Below, one piece after another: positions 28,383-39,072 of a DNA stretch of 64,000 nt. Source of the stretch: Salvia splendens (lineage: Eukaryota > Streptophyta > Magnoliopsida > Lamiales > Lamiaceae); the NCBI RefSeq assembly GCF_004379255.2, contig NC_056048.1, positions 27,958,736-28,022,735 on the forward strand, written 5' to 3'. The notes under the pieces are model-generated. The model saw only the letters and a list, made by a program, of their open reading frames with translations, searched no databases and was not told where the DNA came from. Both the position numbers and the translations under genes were made by a program. Position 1 is the stretch's first letter. Each line of letters starts with the position of its first letter.

Positions 28383-29321
28383 TATCATTTAAAATTCAAT
28401 TAAAAAATTTAATTGAGTAACTATTGAACATCACCGAGTGCAAAAGATTCGCATTGAGGTAGAACATACGCCCAATATACTCATGATTGTTTTTTCCCAA
28501 AAAAACTTTTTATATTATTTTTTTTTGATAAATAATGTCCTACTTTCAGCATGGAAATTAGAAAGTACGAAGAAAGTTCCAAAAATAATTGATCTGAAGT
28601 ATTGACTGGTTGCTTTAAATTGTAACTTGAGTTACCAGTATATATATTTATATTATAAGTCATTTCAATCATCACGGTTAAGGCAATCAAATATATGTAC
28701 ACAATGCTGTAAATAATGTAGTATCAAAATGACATTGATTTTTTAATTTAATGATAAATAACATTCTTAAATATTCTAACAAAAAAAATGTTATCAAGCT
28801 GATATTGATAGTTTGATTATATATATAACCAACCGCTATTATATATAACGATGTGCAATATATGTTTATTTTTCTGACTTAGGTTGGCGTATAAGCTAAA
28901 GTCTAATAATAAATATTTATATAGTGTGGTCACTTTTATATCTGTTAATGTTGTTACTCACCTAATTCTCTTTGTACTTAATTTACTTCTATACAAGAAT
29001 GATAGATAGTATCATATTGTAAATATTTGACGTGATAATGATGAAATAAAATTCAAATATATGAATGATCATTCATCTTCGTAAATGTACTTAAAAAAAA
29101 CTCCTTACAAATGTAAATATAGTTCGATACATTTTCACTTATTACGTTTCACTTCATCGATACACGTCATACATTTATTTCGGTTATGCTGTAATTCAAT
29201 ACAACATAACAAGTCAACGATCAACAACATAAAAACATGAATTACTATATAACAATAAAACACGACACATGATACTACAATAGAACACCTTGCCTCGTAA
29301 AAAAAAAAAAAAAAAAAAAAC

Positions 29322-29843
29322 CTAACACTCCTCCTCCTCCTCCTCAGCCAAAGCCATTCTACTCAAAGGACTAGGCCCAATCTTCTTCCTCCTCAAACAA
29401 CTTCTCCTCCTAATAATCTCCATCTCATTTCTCTTCCTAACCTTCATCATGGCCTCCTCCTCCTCCACAACGAACCTCCTCATCAAAACGTCGTCGTTTA
29501 GGGACTTCCCGCGGAAGATCTTCCTCCCCTCCACGCTCATTCTCGCGCTACGGGTCATCTCGGGCGGGGAGGAGCCAGGAGGCTTCGACCGCGGGTAGCT
29601 ATAGCTCCTGCGAGGCGGGACGTCTACCTGAAAAACCTCGGTGTAGGAGGAGATCGGGGCGCATAGGCAAACTCGGGTGAAGGAGGTTGCCACCCTTAGA
29701 GATTTGCATTTTCTTAGCCTCTTTGTAGCGTTTGTTGAGGTTGTGGTGATGTCGTTGGTTTTAGAGATTGATTTCCATAAAAAATCGTGATCTTTTGTGG
29801 GATTTTTGGGGGGTTTTGGGAAGGGTTTCCATAATGTGGCCAT
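29322..29843 (-). CDS. Unrecognised basic protein, 173 aa, single coding exon
   Basis: I do not recognise the family. The protein starts [12 protein letters not shown], is rich in Arg, Lys and Ser, has no signal peptide or membrane segment, and ends in a run of Glu (EEEEEE) before Cys and stop. Features seen: an [17 protein letters not shown] segment near residues 55-71 that looks like a conserved core, a basic stretch RKCKSLR before it, a central [16 protein letters not shown], and a charged helix-like part ([22 protein letters not shown], in two pieces) with R/K clusters that could act as nuclear targeting signal. The Glu run comes from a CTC-type trinucleotide repeat. Support for a real gene: a clean 173-codon frame with GC content well above its surroundings, and a plausible leader intron upstream. 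Confidence 0.7.
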   Translation of the reverse strand: MATLWKPFPKPPKNPTKDHDFLWKSISKTNDITTTSTNATKRLRKCKSLRVATSFTRVCLCAPISSYTEVFQVDVPPRRSYSYPRSKPPGSSPPEMTRSARMSVEGRKIFRGKSLNDDVLMRRFVVEEEEAMMKVRKRNEMEIIRRRSCLRRKKIGPSPLSRMALAEEEEEEC

Positions 29844-31563
29844 CTCTATTGCTCTTTGGTACCAAGGCTTCCTACAAGTGTGACAAAGACATTATCATGA
29901 AATTCGAAAATAAATAATACTCTCTTCGTTCATGATTGGAATTATGTAATTTATTGATACCAGTTTTGAATATAAATGTGCATATGGTGGTGTGAGATGT
30001 TTAATGTCTATATAGTAGTAGTATATATAAGGATTATTTTTTATTGAGTATGTATGTAGTACTATTAATTTCAATATTTTGGACATGGGCAAGATTTTTT
30101 TGGTAGCTAAAGATTTGAAATTAATGCTCCATTGTTATTGAAGGCCCATTGTTAATTTCAGCTAGCCTCCATTTCTTTCTTATGTGGTAACTATATCATA
30201 ATCAAAATCAATTATAATAAAAATAAAAATGATCTGTGAACTAAATTAATATCATTCGAGCTTATATATATATAACAAAATTAGACTTGCATAACATTTT
30301 ACAAATGATGAAAAGTCTTTAAAAGTCACATATAATCAAATAACAACTTCAGAATTCAAGTGATCATCAATAAAATAAAAGGTTGGTAAATAAGAAATTT
30401 AAAATCAAGATTTTTTCCTCAAATTTTAAAACTTAAGTAGATGGAATACTCAGTTCTATATAGCATTCTATGGGAATCAATTTATTTATAGGAGTAATAT
30501 GTATGCACAAATTATATCACTAGCCAATTAAACCCTTTAACCAAAATTAGCTCCACAACATGCACAAGTAGCACCCATCAATTTTCACTATTCACTATCA
30601 AATGTGTGTGTGTGTGAGAGAGAGAGGAGAGAGAATAGTACCTTGTGTGAGAGTTCTTGGGATCTTGCATGAACAAAGGAGATAGTAGTGAGTGTGAGAG
30701 GGACTTGAGATGGTCATTTGTTGAAGAAAGAGAGAGAAAGATAAGGGGAGATAGAAAAAGAGAGAGATAATAAGAATGGAGAGTGAATTGATCAAAAGCT
30801 TTATGACTGAGAGATTGGTTGGCAATGGACTATCTTTTATGTTTTTTATAACCTTACTTTACTAGCCAGTTGCTTTGCTTTGCTTTGCTTTTGCTTTGCC
30901 AGAAAATGTTTCCAACTATTCAATCAACAATCCCATTCAAATTTCAAAACTAAAGTGAATTAAAACCTACTCTCATTACTAATTACCTACTAAATGCCAT
31001 TTCATAGTATTAATCAATTTTAACTAAATCAATTTAACTTTTCTCAGTTTACATAGTTGAATGTGTAATTCAACAAAAAAAAAAGAAAAGAGAATCATAT
31101 TAGTAATGCTACTCGTACAAATATATTGAGTAAACCATCGAGTTATTAATTAATTTACATTTTCTTGTAGGATAAATACTACTCATATTAGTATTTATAT
31201 AGAGTGACGACAAAATGGGTTTCTACTTTAGAAGAAGATCCACGTGATGGACTTCTTCAAGACTCAAAATAATGAAAATAAAAAGTATTAGCATAGTTGC
31301 AATGATTATAAACATCTTATAATGTCATGATTATGAACATGTAAAGAAGGTTGGAGAACTTAAATTAATACATGTGTGTCATTAAAGGCTGCTACAAAAT
31401 GATCGAAACGAGTTGGAAATAATAAAAATATTCATATTTAATTTATATTTTACTTGGGATCTGCCTGCCTGCCTCGCTATTTTTAATTAAATCCAATTAA
31501 TCAAGTTAAATTGATCTTTGTATTTCATGCTACTTTTAAGATTGTACAACTCTTATAAGAAGT
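29844..31563 (-). other. Leader intron and promoter of the 173-aa gene, then spacer
   Basis: On the minus strand CACACAAG/GTACTATTC (about 30641) is a likely donor and CACTTGTAG/GAAGCC (about 29872) a likely acceptor. This gives a leader intron of about 770 bp and a GA/CT-rich leader exon around 30642-30810. GT and GA simple repeats lie at 30602-30635. The stretch 30850-31563 is AT-rich with nothing recognised. Confidence 0.5.
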
Positions 31564-31568
31564 GGTTG

Positions 31569-32254
31569 TGATGGATCCGCGAATTAGTGATGTTAGTAAA
31601 TGCTGGTAGAGAATAAAGATCACGACACAATGAATTTACGTGGTTCGATTTACTGGGGTAAATCTACGTCCACGGGAAGAAAAGAGGGCAGAGTTGTATT
31701 GCTTGATCTGTTTTCTACAGCTTACAATACAGACTTGCTATTTTATATTTTATCTCTAGAAAGCGAGAGAGTCCAACCCTATCTATCTGATCTAGGTTCT
31801 ATTTATACATTGAACCAAGATCGTGGCATGCAGCACCATTTACTAGGTAGTGGATGTCGTGGAGATCGTGGCGATCTTGCATGGGTCCACTATCCTGCAT
31901 GAGTTAATGACTGCTTGACACCACTAAATAGATCGTGGGTGTAGTGGAGGTGGAAATCCTGCATGAGTCCACTATCTCCTAGTTCGGTCGAATACTGAGA
32001 CCGAACTGCTGAATTATTGCCGAGCAGCTTTTGCCGATCTGAGAGTAGAGCTTGATGCCGACCTGAGAGCAGAGTTTGATTGGTTGGCTTTTACCGAGCT
32101 GTAGGCTGGGGCCGAACTCTTTAGTCATGCCGGACTGATACTCTTTAGTCATGCCGGACTGATACTCTTTAGTCATGCCGAACTGATACTCTTTCCTGGG
32201 CTTTAGGCTGATGGGCTTTACTGCTGTTGGGCTTGTTTAGTACGTACTCCATCA
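31569..32254 (-). repeat. 3' LTR of the Tat-like retrotransposon
   Basis: 686 bp, TGATGGAGTACG..CGGATCCATCA on the minus strand. Carries three direct copies of a 24-bp unit (tttagtcatgccggactgat..) at about 32120-32190 and a TATAAATAG-type promoter box around 31800-31807 on the element strand. Confidence 0.95.
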
Positions 32255-32355
32255 CTACCCCCCCCGGAAAGCGAAGTGAATCACTTCGGCATTCTGGATA
32301 AAGGTACGGGGTAAGTTGATGTTTGTCCTCGGTTTTATGAAGTAAACTCTTCTTT

Positions 32356-32682
32356 GACCGGACTTGGTCCTTGGTCTGATGAAATAAACATCTTTAACCG
32401 GACTCGTCTTTGGTCTGATGAAATAAACATCTTTGACCGGACTCGTCTTTGGTCTGATGAAATAAACATCTTTGACCGGACTCGTCTTTGGTCTGATGAA
32501 ATAAACATCTTTGACCGGACTCGTCTTTGGTCTAATGAAATAAACATCTTTGACCGGACTCGTCTTTGGTCTGATGAAATAAACATCTTTAACCGGACTC
32601 GTCTTTGGTCTGATGAAATAAACATCTTTGACCGGACTCGTCTTTGGTCTGATGAAATAAACATCTTTGACCGGACTTGGTT
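32356..32682. repeat. Tandem array, 39-bp unit, 8 copies, inside the retrotransposon
   Basis: Unit contains gaaataaacatcttt followed by gaccggactcgt. Copies are nearly identical and, as 39 is a multiple of 3, they leave long open frames on both strands that are not genes. The array lies between pol and the 3' LTR, where Tat elements are known to collect tandem repeats. Confidence 0.95.
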
Positions 32683-32684
32683 TG

Positions 32685-32846
32685 TGTCCTAATTTGGCGA
32701 GTTTTATCGCTCGGATCGGACTTTCCGTTGTCCTAATTTGGGGATCGGACTTTCCCTTGTCCTAATTCGGCGAGTTTTATCGCGTGGATCGGACTTTCCC
32801 TTGTCCTAATTCAGGCAAGTTTTATCGCGAGAATCGGACTTTCGTT
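32685..32846. repeat. Tandem array, unit of about 50 bp, 3 degenerate copies
   Basis: Repeats of tcctaatt-ggcgagttttatcgc-ggatcggactttcc, the middle copy shortened. Follows straight on the 39-bp array in the untranslated part of the retrotransposon. Confidence 0.85.
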
Positions 32847-33117
32847 GCAGTTCGTTTCAGACGAAGTGCTTGATTCTTAAGCTGAATTGTGGTCTTGTAT
32901 CCTCTTTAGAAGCTTGGACTTCACAATCGTTGGCTTATTGCAGTTCGTTTCAGACGAACTGCTTGTTTAAGCTGAATTGTGGTCTTGTATCCTCTTTAGA
33001 AGCTTTGACTCACAATCGTTGGCTTATTGCAGCTCGTTTCAGACGAACTGCTTGTTTAAGCTGAATTGTGGTCTTGTATCCTCTTTAGAAGCTTTGACTC
33101 ACAATCGTTGGCTTATA
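32847..33117. repeat. Tandem array, unit of about 85-95 bp, 3 copies
   Basis: Copies start at the word gcagttcgtttcagacgaac and each includes gctgaattgtggtcttgtat and cacaatcgttggctta. The short inverted pair gttcg-tttcaga-cgaac lies in each unit. A further short array of a 15-bp unit (aaaacgcacatagac) follows at about 33185-33245. Confidence 0.9.
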
Positions 33118-33317
33118 TATGTTCTAAGAAGGGGATCAGCCTTCGAAGAACAAGATACCTCAGTAACATTTGTAAGAGACGACACGCACATAGACAGACA
33201 AAACGCACATAGACAAAACGCACATAGACAAAACGCACCTAGACAAACAAAGACCAAGCAAACCAAAGAAAGCACATTGACCGAACAGGACTCAAGACTG
33301 ACTGACCGGACTGTCTC

Positions 33318-35565
33318 TTACAAATGGAACTTCTTGAGGTTGGAAATGTGCCATGTTCGGGGTACCTGTTCTCCTGACATGTAAGCCAATTTGTAAGACC
33401 CTTTGCCGAGGACTTCTGACACCCGATACGGACCTTCCCATGTGGGTTCGAGCTTGCCCAGCTTTTCTGCTCGGCTTACTTCGTTGTTTCTCAAGACGAG
33501 ATCTCCCACTTGAAATTGCAGCTTGTTCACCCTTTGGTTGTAATACCGGGCTACTTGCTCCTTGTACTTGGCTGCTTTTATGCATGCCAATTCTCTTCTT
33601 TCTTCGGCAAGATCTAGCTCGGCTCTCAGTCCGTCGTCATTCATTTCTGCTGAGAAATTTAGAGTTCGGGGACTGGGTATGCCGATCTCCACCGGAATCA
33701 CGGCTTCAGTGCCGTACACAAGACTGTACGGAGTTTCACCATTGGAGGTTGTGGGTGTAGTTCGGTAGGACCATAGGACTTGAGGGAGATTTTCTACCCA
33801 TTGTCCTTTGGCTTGTTCTAACCGAGCTTTTAACCCTTTCACCAGGATACGATTTGTTACCTCCGTTTGTCCGTTTGCTTGTGGATGAGAGACCGAAGTG
33901 AACCGCTGTTGAATATTCAGCTCTTGGCACCAATTCTTGAACGTCTTGTCGGTGAACTGAGTCCCGTTATCCGAGATGAGGATGTGGGGTATGCCAAATC
34001 GGCACACTATGTTCTTCCAGACGAAATCCAATGCCTTCGAGCTCGTTATCGTAGCTAATGGTTCAGCTTCCACCCACTTCGTAAAGTAGTCTACGGCAAC
34101 GATTAGGAATTTTATTTGCCGAGGAGCTTGTGGTAGTGGTCCTACTATGTCTATACCCCATTGCATAAAAGGCCAAGGGCTTTGCATAGTGGACAGATCG
34201 GTCTGCGGCATCCTTGGGATATTTGCATGGATTTGGCACTTCGGGCATGTCTTGACGAGCTGCATTGCTTCTTGTACCAAGGTTGGCCAATAATATCCCC
34301 ATCTTAGAACTTTTTTAGCTAAAGCTCTAGCTCCGATGTGGCTGCCGCACGATCCTTCATGAACTTCTCTGAGGATGTAGTCCGTCTCTTCTGGTCCTAC
34401 GCACCGCAATAACGGCTGGAGGTAAGACTTTCTAAAGAGGACTCCTTCATGAAGTTCGTACCGAAGTGCTCGGCACGTGATCTTCCGAGCTTCTCTCTTA
34501 TCCTCGGGCAATTGTCCTTGATCCAGATACTGCAAGATCGGCGTCATCCAGTTCGGCGAGCTGGATACTGAATGTACCTCGGCTTCATCAATGCTTCGAT
34601 GCATTAATTCTTCCGCCTTTGAGCTTGGATCTGAGGCCAACTTACTTAAGGTATCTGCTCGGCTATTTTCCGCTCTGGGAATGCGGATTATCCGAAAATA
34701 GGATAAACTTCGGCTGATGCTTTGCGCTTTGTCCAAATACTTCTTCATTCTCTCGTCACGAGCTTCACTTGTACCCAACATGTGATTTACTATGACTTGT
34801 GAATCACAACGGACTTTGAGAGATTTGACGAGCAGACTTTGCGCTAACTGGAGTCCGGCCAGGAGGGCTTCGTACTCGGCTTCATTATTAGTAGTGGGGA
34901 ATAGGAACTGAAGTGAGTAGGTTACCTCGTGTCCGTCGGGAGCGACAAGTAAAATACCAGCTCCACTTCCCATCTTGTTTGAAGCTCCATCTACGAATCC
35001 GCTCCAGCAGTCCGGCGGCTCTACTTCGGATTCCAAGGGCTGTGCTAGTTCGGCATTTTCAGAATTCTTCTGTTCGGCAATAACAGGAATTGTTTGATCG
35101 AACTTTGCTTCTGCAAGAAAATCTGCCAAGGCTTGTCCCTTGATGGCTTTCCGAGGTAGGTACTCGATTGAGTGTTCTCCCAGCTCTATGGCCCATTTGG
35201 CGATTCTGCCTGATGCTTCTGGCTTGGTCAAAACTTGCCGAAGAGGCAGATCGGTTAAGACGCATACCTTGTGAGCATAGAAGTATGGCCGCAGTCTCCT
35301 TGCTGCATTTACTAACGCCAGAGCAATTTTTTCCAGAGGTTGATACCTTGTTTCTGGACCTCTTAATGCTCGGCTTGTAAAGTAGATGGAGAAACTGCTT
35401 TAGGCCTTCTTCTCGTACAAGCACCGCGCTAATGGTTTGATCGGATGCCGCTAAGTATAAGAAAATCACTTCGGCATCTGTTGGAGCAGAGAGAATTGGA
35501 AGCTCGGCTAAATAACTTTTGAGCTCGTCAAAAAGCCTTTTTCTGCTCTATGACTTCAGAGACGA
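33318..35565 (-). pseudogene. Remnant pol: RNase H, archaeal-type RNase H and integrase
   Basis: The open frame 35231-33318 (637 codons) begins inside the RT-linked RNase H. It holds a second RNase H of the archaeal type (DGASNKMGSGAGIL near residue 80, then NNEAEYEALL and a further Asp), which is the hallmark of the Tat clade. Integrase follows, with an HHCC finger (H..H..CPKCQ, about residues 290-335), catalytic Asp in WGIDIVGP and SDNGTQF and Glu in ANGQTE. Sequence 35565-35232 still encodes the RNase H start but is split by frameshifts near 35540 and 35405. All of protease and RT is missing between gag and this point. Confidence 0.88.
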
Positions 35566-35611
35566 TTTAGTCTTCCCGGCAGGGAGAGCGTCAATAGTTA
35601 GGATTACTCCA

Positions 35612-37093
35612 TCATATTGCGGCTCGTTGTCGTCTTCGGGATCCTGTTGCCTTTTCGGATCCTGAGGAGCGCATTTCGCACCTCCCTGCTTTTTGTTCTT
35701 TTTCGGCTGCTTGCTTTGGTATTTTTTTTAACGTCCCTGCTTTCACAAGGGCATCAATACCTGCAGCCAAATGTCGGCACTCCTCGGTATCGTGACCGTA
35801 GTCTTGATGGAAGGAGCAATATTGATCCTGAGGTCGGCGCGCGGCCGATTTCGTCGTCCGCCTTGGCTTTTCGAACATATCGGAATGCAGTTCGAAAATT
35901 TCCGCTCTTGACTTGTTCAATGGTACGAACTCAGCGGGCGGCTTCTCAGGATTGAGACGTGGCCCCAATCGGTCTTGCACCGGAGTCCTTTGAATCCTTT
36001 CGAAAGGAGTTCGGCGAGGATGTCCCTGATCGCCAAAAGGAGTTCGGCGAGGATGTCCCTGATCGCTATGATCGGGCTTCCTCCTGTCTCCTCGGGATGA
36101 GCTGTCTAAAGACCGTTTGCGACGGTCTGCCTCATCGGCACGGGAGAACTGGTCCGCAATGTCCCACATCTCTTGAGCTGTTTGCGGACTGCATTCCACG
36201 AGCTTTCTGTAGAGAGCTCCGGGCAGGATTCCATTTTGGAATGCCGAAATGACAAGTAGATCGTTGAGATCATCTACTTGTAGGCATTCCTTGTGGAATC
36301 TCGTCATGAAGTCGCTGATCTTTTCGTTGCAACCTTGACGTATAGAAAGCAGCTGAGCCGAAGTACTTCGGGCTTCCGCTTTCTGAAAGAACCTCCTGTG
36401 GAAAGCATCCATTAGATCTCGGTAAGATCTAATGCTGCCTTGGGGGAGGCTATCGAACCACCTTCTTGCGTTCCCGATAAGCAGCTCGGGGAACAGCTTG
36501 CACATATGGACCTCATTGAGACCCTGGTTCGCCATGTTATACTGATAGCATCCCAGGAAGTCATGAGGATCCACTAGCCCGTCATAAGTCATTGACGGTG
36601 TCCGGTAGTTCCGCGGCAAAGGAGTTCGGGTGATATCGTCCGAGAACGGAGTCTTTAATGCTCCGTACATGGTGAACCCGACATCTCTTCGGTACGGAGG
36701 AGATGGAGTTCTCCTGTGGTTCCGGTACCGAGGAGGAACAGGAACATGTCGGGGTTGAGGATTCTTTCTCCTGGAAGACATGTCACTACTGCGGTGGTGA
36801 CTTTCATGTCTGGATGAGGAGGGAGAATCCGCCGTTGTCTTCTCCGGCTGTTGGCTCTTCTGCAGGAAGGTTAAGAACTCCTCCTGCTTCTCGGCCAAGA
36901 ACAGCTTGACAGCTTCATTTAAATCGGGCTGCTGGGAAGACTCGGTGCGATCTCTCCTGGAGTGGCTTGTTCCTTCTTCGTGAGAACCGGAGGTAGATGT
37001 CTCCCGAGGCCGTTTTTCAGACCTGCGAGCTGGACTAGCTTTCTCACGGTTATCACGAACGGTATTACGGGTAGTGTGTGATCTGGTATGCAT
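35612..37093 (-). CDS. gag: Gag polyprotein of the Tat-like retrotransposon
   Basis: 493 codons. The N-terminal 150 residues are a basic, Ser/Arg/Pro-rich low-complexity part. Then comes the retrotransposon gag core (about residues 165-320, with WFDSLPQGSI and FHRRFFQ), then a zinc-knuckle-like CSFHQDYGHDTEEC near residue 430. A 33-bp direct duplication in this gene (around 35998-36065) repeats GDQGHPRRTPF. After the zinc knuckle the frame slips near a T run at about 35723-35730, so the last 40 or so residues are not the ancestral ones; the old frame continues in another phase to about 35575. Confidence 0.85.
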   Translation of the reverse strand: MHTRSHTTRNTVRDNREKASPARRSEKRPRETSTSGSHEEGTSHSRRDRTESSQQPDLNEAVKLFLAEKQEEFLTFLQKSQQPEKTTADSPSSSRHESHHRSSDMSSRRKNPQPRHVPVPPRYRNHRRTPSPPYRRDVGFTMYGALKTPFSDDITRTPLPRNYRTPSMTYDGLVDPHDFLGCYQYNMANQGLNEVHMCKLFPELLIGNARRWFDSLPQGSIRSYRDLMDAFHRRFFQKAEARSTSAQLLSIRQGCNEKISDFMTRFHKECLQVDDLNDLLVISAFQNGILPGALYRKLVECSPQTAQEMWDIADQFSRADEADRRKRSLDSSSRGDRRKPDHSDQGHPRRTPFGDQGHPRRTPFERIQRTPVQDRLGPRLNPEKPPAEFVPLNKSRAEIFELHSDMFEKPRRTTKSAARRPQDQYCSFHQDYGHDTEECRHLAAGIDALVKAGTLKKIPKQAAEKEQKAGRCEMRSSGSEKATGSRRRQRAAI

Positions 37094-37169
37094 TTTTTTG
37101 GGGTGGAAAAAGGGTCAAAAATTCGCTTTATCACAAATTTGGTTCTCTGTTTCCCACAGACGGCGCCAG

Positions 37170-37855
37170 TGATGGATCCGCGAATTAGTGATGTTAGTAA
37201 ATGCTGGTAGAGAATAAAGATCACGACACAATGAATTTACGTGGTTCGATTTACTGGGGTAAATCTACGTCCACGGGAAGAAAAGAGGGCAGAGTTGTAT
37301 TGCTTGATCTGTTTTCTACAGCTTACAATACAGACTTGCTATTTTATATTTTATCTCTAGAAAGCGAGAGAGTCCAACCCTATCTATCTGATCTAGGTTC
37401 TATTTATACATTGAACCAAGATCGTGGCATGCAGCACCATTTACTAGGTAGTGGATGTCGTGGAGATCGTGGCGATCTTGCATGGGTCCACTATCCTGCA
37501 TGAGTTAATGACTGCTTGACACCACTAAATAGATCGTGGGTGTAGTGGAGGTGGAAATCCTGCATGAGTCCACTATCTCCTAGTTCGGTCGAATACTGAG
37601 ACCGAACTGCTGAATTATTGCCGAGCAGCTTTTGCCGATCTGAGAGTAGAGCTTGATGCCGACCTGAGAGCAGAGTTTGATTGGTTGGCTTTTACCGAGC
37701 TGTAGGCTGGGGCCGAACTCTTTAGTCATGCCGGACTGATACTCTTTAGTCATGCCGGACTGATACTCTTTAGTCATGCCGAACTGATACTCTTTCCTGG
37801 GCTTTAGGCTGATGGGCTTTACTGCTGTTGGGCTTGTTTAGTACGTACTCCATCA
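37170..37855 (-). repeat. 5' LTR of the Tat-like retrotransposon
   Basis: 686 bp, same sequence as the other LTR at an offset of exactly 5601 bp; I saw no difference by reading. The TATA-like box at about 37401-37408 should drive the element's transcript. Confidence 0.95.
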
Positions 37856-38207
37856 GGTTGTTTCCCTCAGTTTTTATCTGCATTTCACCAACTCAAAATG
37901 CGTTTCGCCATCGAGTAATTAATTGACATATTCAATAGCATTAGTAATAAAACTGTCGAGGACAAATCAATCACACATTGGAAATCTGAGGAAAATTAGA
38001 AGGTGTATATAATTCTTGTCCAACTTCAATTAATTTGAGATTTTTCAGGAGTGACCCAAAAACAAATCCGTGCAGGCTAGACCCAAAACGAATAATATCA
38101 AACTAATGTTGCCAACGCCGACAATCCTGACAAAAACTGAGGTGGAATTAGATCTTATGTATTGGTGATTGTAAGTTGTGAGTTAGTAAAAACTTGGAAT
38201 CAACTAT

Positions 38208-38360
38208 CCGTTTTGAAACCATGATAGAACCATAGGATTTTGTCCTAAAATCAATTGACGAAATGAGCATATAAAACTTATACTGTGTAGAACCATAGGA
38301 TTTTGTCCTAAAATCAATTGATGAAATGAGCATATAAAACTTGTACTGTAGTTTCAGTTC
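38208..38360 (-). mobile_element. LTR relic with tandemly duplicated end
   Basis: On the minus strand the words aattgattttagga and ccta-tggttctatca match the LTR end near 3.36-3.42 kb, and the sequence runs on into TGGTTTCAAAACGG, a decayed primer-binding site. The LTR end (about 62 bp) occurs twice in a row here (38226-38285 and 38290-38350). Confidence 0.45.
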
Positions 38361-38940
38361 TCTCTTTACACTGGTATAAAATATTGTTATATTCTTATTT
38401 TGTTTCCTTTGCCACCAATTCAAACGCTCTTAATAAGATACGTGTGTGAGATGCATGATAAACTTGAAAATTTTAATTATGATGCAAGAAAACTTAATGC
38501 AAATAACGACGTTTCTATTTAAGCAAGACATATCATCTCTAAACAATCGAATGTCTCAACCATTATGTATATCAACCAATTAAACCACAATAATTGAAAC
38601 AAACAAATCGAAATAAGTACCCAAATTGGAGAGACATGGCCATATATATATTCAACTCGATCGGTTAATTTCTGTATTATATATTGAATTTATTGCTAAT
38701 GGAAGGCATAATGATTGCAGTTTTTTAGTGGTGTACAATAAATGATCCCAAAATCAGTTACACAAAACCTAAATGGTATGATTATTACATGCCAAACCTC
38801 CTGTTTTGAAGGGTTACCACCACTTATATTTTTCAAAATAATAAAGTTTTTGGGTTAAAAAGCATGTGTACTCAACAAGTCAACATAAAAACAAAATAAA
38901 TAAGTAGTAGTATTGATTAAAAGTGTTTGATACTCACTGA

Positions 38941-39072
38941 CGGGTCGTAGCGCATAGCGGTGATGATCTTGAGGTCACGAGTTCAAACCCTGCCTCCCGT
39001 TGAAACATTCAGCCTTAATCCATAAACCCGGTTGACTAGGATTAATCGGATTCCGCCAAATTAAGACGAGTA
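38941..39072 (+). mobile_element. tRNA-derived SINE candidate
   Basis: A polymerase III A-box-like TAGCGCATAGCGG (38948-38960) is followed 18 bases later by a B-box-like GAGTTCAAACC (38979-38989), as in tRNA genes and plant SINE heads. There is no tRNA cloverleaf. The tail goes on to about 39072; no clear poly-A or target duplication was found. Confidence 0.45.

Larger units (their letters stand above)
25561..29321. other. Intergenic, AT-rich, with tandem repeat and MITE
   Basis: No gene recognised. Contents listed separately: an 83-bp tandem repeat at 27280 and a MITE at 28209. A GC-richer patch at about 27780-27915 contains repeated gctcggctcg words like the subterminal repeats of hAT elements, with no clear ends. 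The remainder shows nothing. Just beyond the stop codon of the next gene is a 20-bp A run (29300-29319). Confidence 0.4.
31569..37855 (-). mobile_element. Ty3/gypsy Tat-like LTR retrotransposon lacking protease and reverse transcriptase
   Basis: 6287-bp element read on the minus strand. It has 686-bp LTRs at both ends and a 5-bp target duplication GGTTG (31564-31568 and 37856-37860). After the 5' LTR (37855-37170) come one base, the primer-binding site TGGCGCCGTCTGTGG (37168-37154, of the kind that pairs with tRNA-Asp as in Tat/Athila elements), gag, then directly the RNase H tail, the extra archaeal-type RNase H and integrase. Protease and RT are absent. A tandem-repeat-rich 3' region and the polypurine tract CCGGGGGGGGTAG (32267-32255) follow. 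The two LTRs look identical by eye, which argues for a recent insertion moved by helper proteins from another copy. Confidence 0.93.

Noticed and set aside
31600..31902. 100-codon open frame present twice (also 37201-37503)
   Set aside because: It lies on the antisense strand of the LTRs and is only copied because the LTRs are.
32335..32692. Two overlapping 110-codon open frames on opposite strands
   Set aside because: They come from a 39-bp tandem array whose unit length is a multiple of three; the peptides are only repeats and lie in the untranslated part of a retrotransposon.
32356..33117. Regularly repeated units reminiscent of a CRISPR array
   Set aside because: Units are directly adjacent without unique spacers and the genome is eukaryotic; these are satellite-like repeats of a Tat element.
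38941..39000. Possible tRNA gene
   Set aside because: A- and B-box words are present but no cloverleaf or acceptor stem forms; a SINE head is a better reading.
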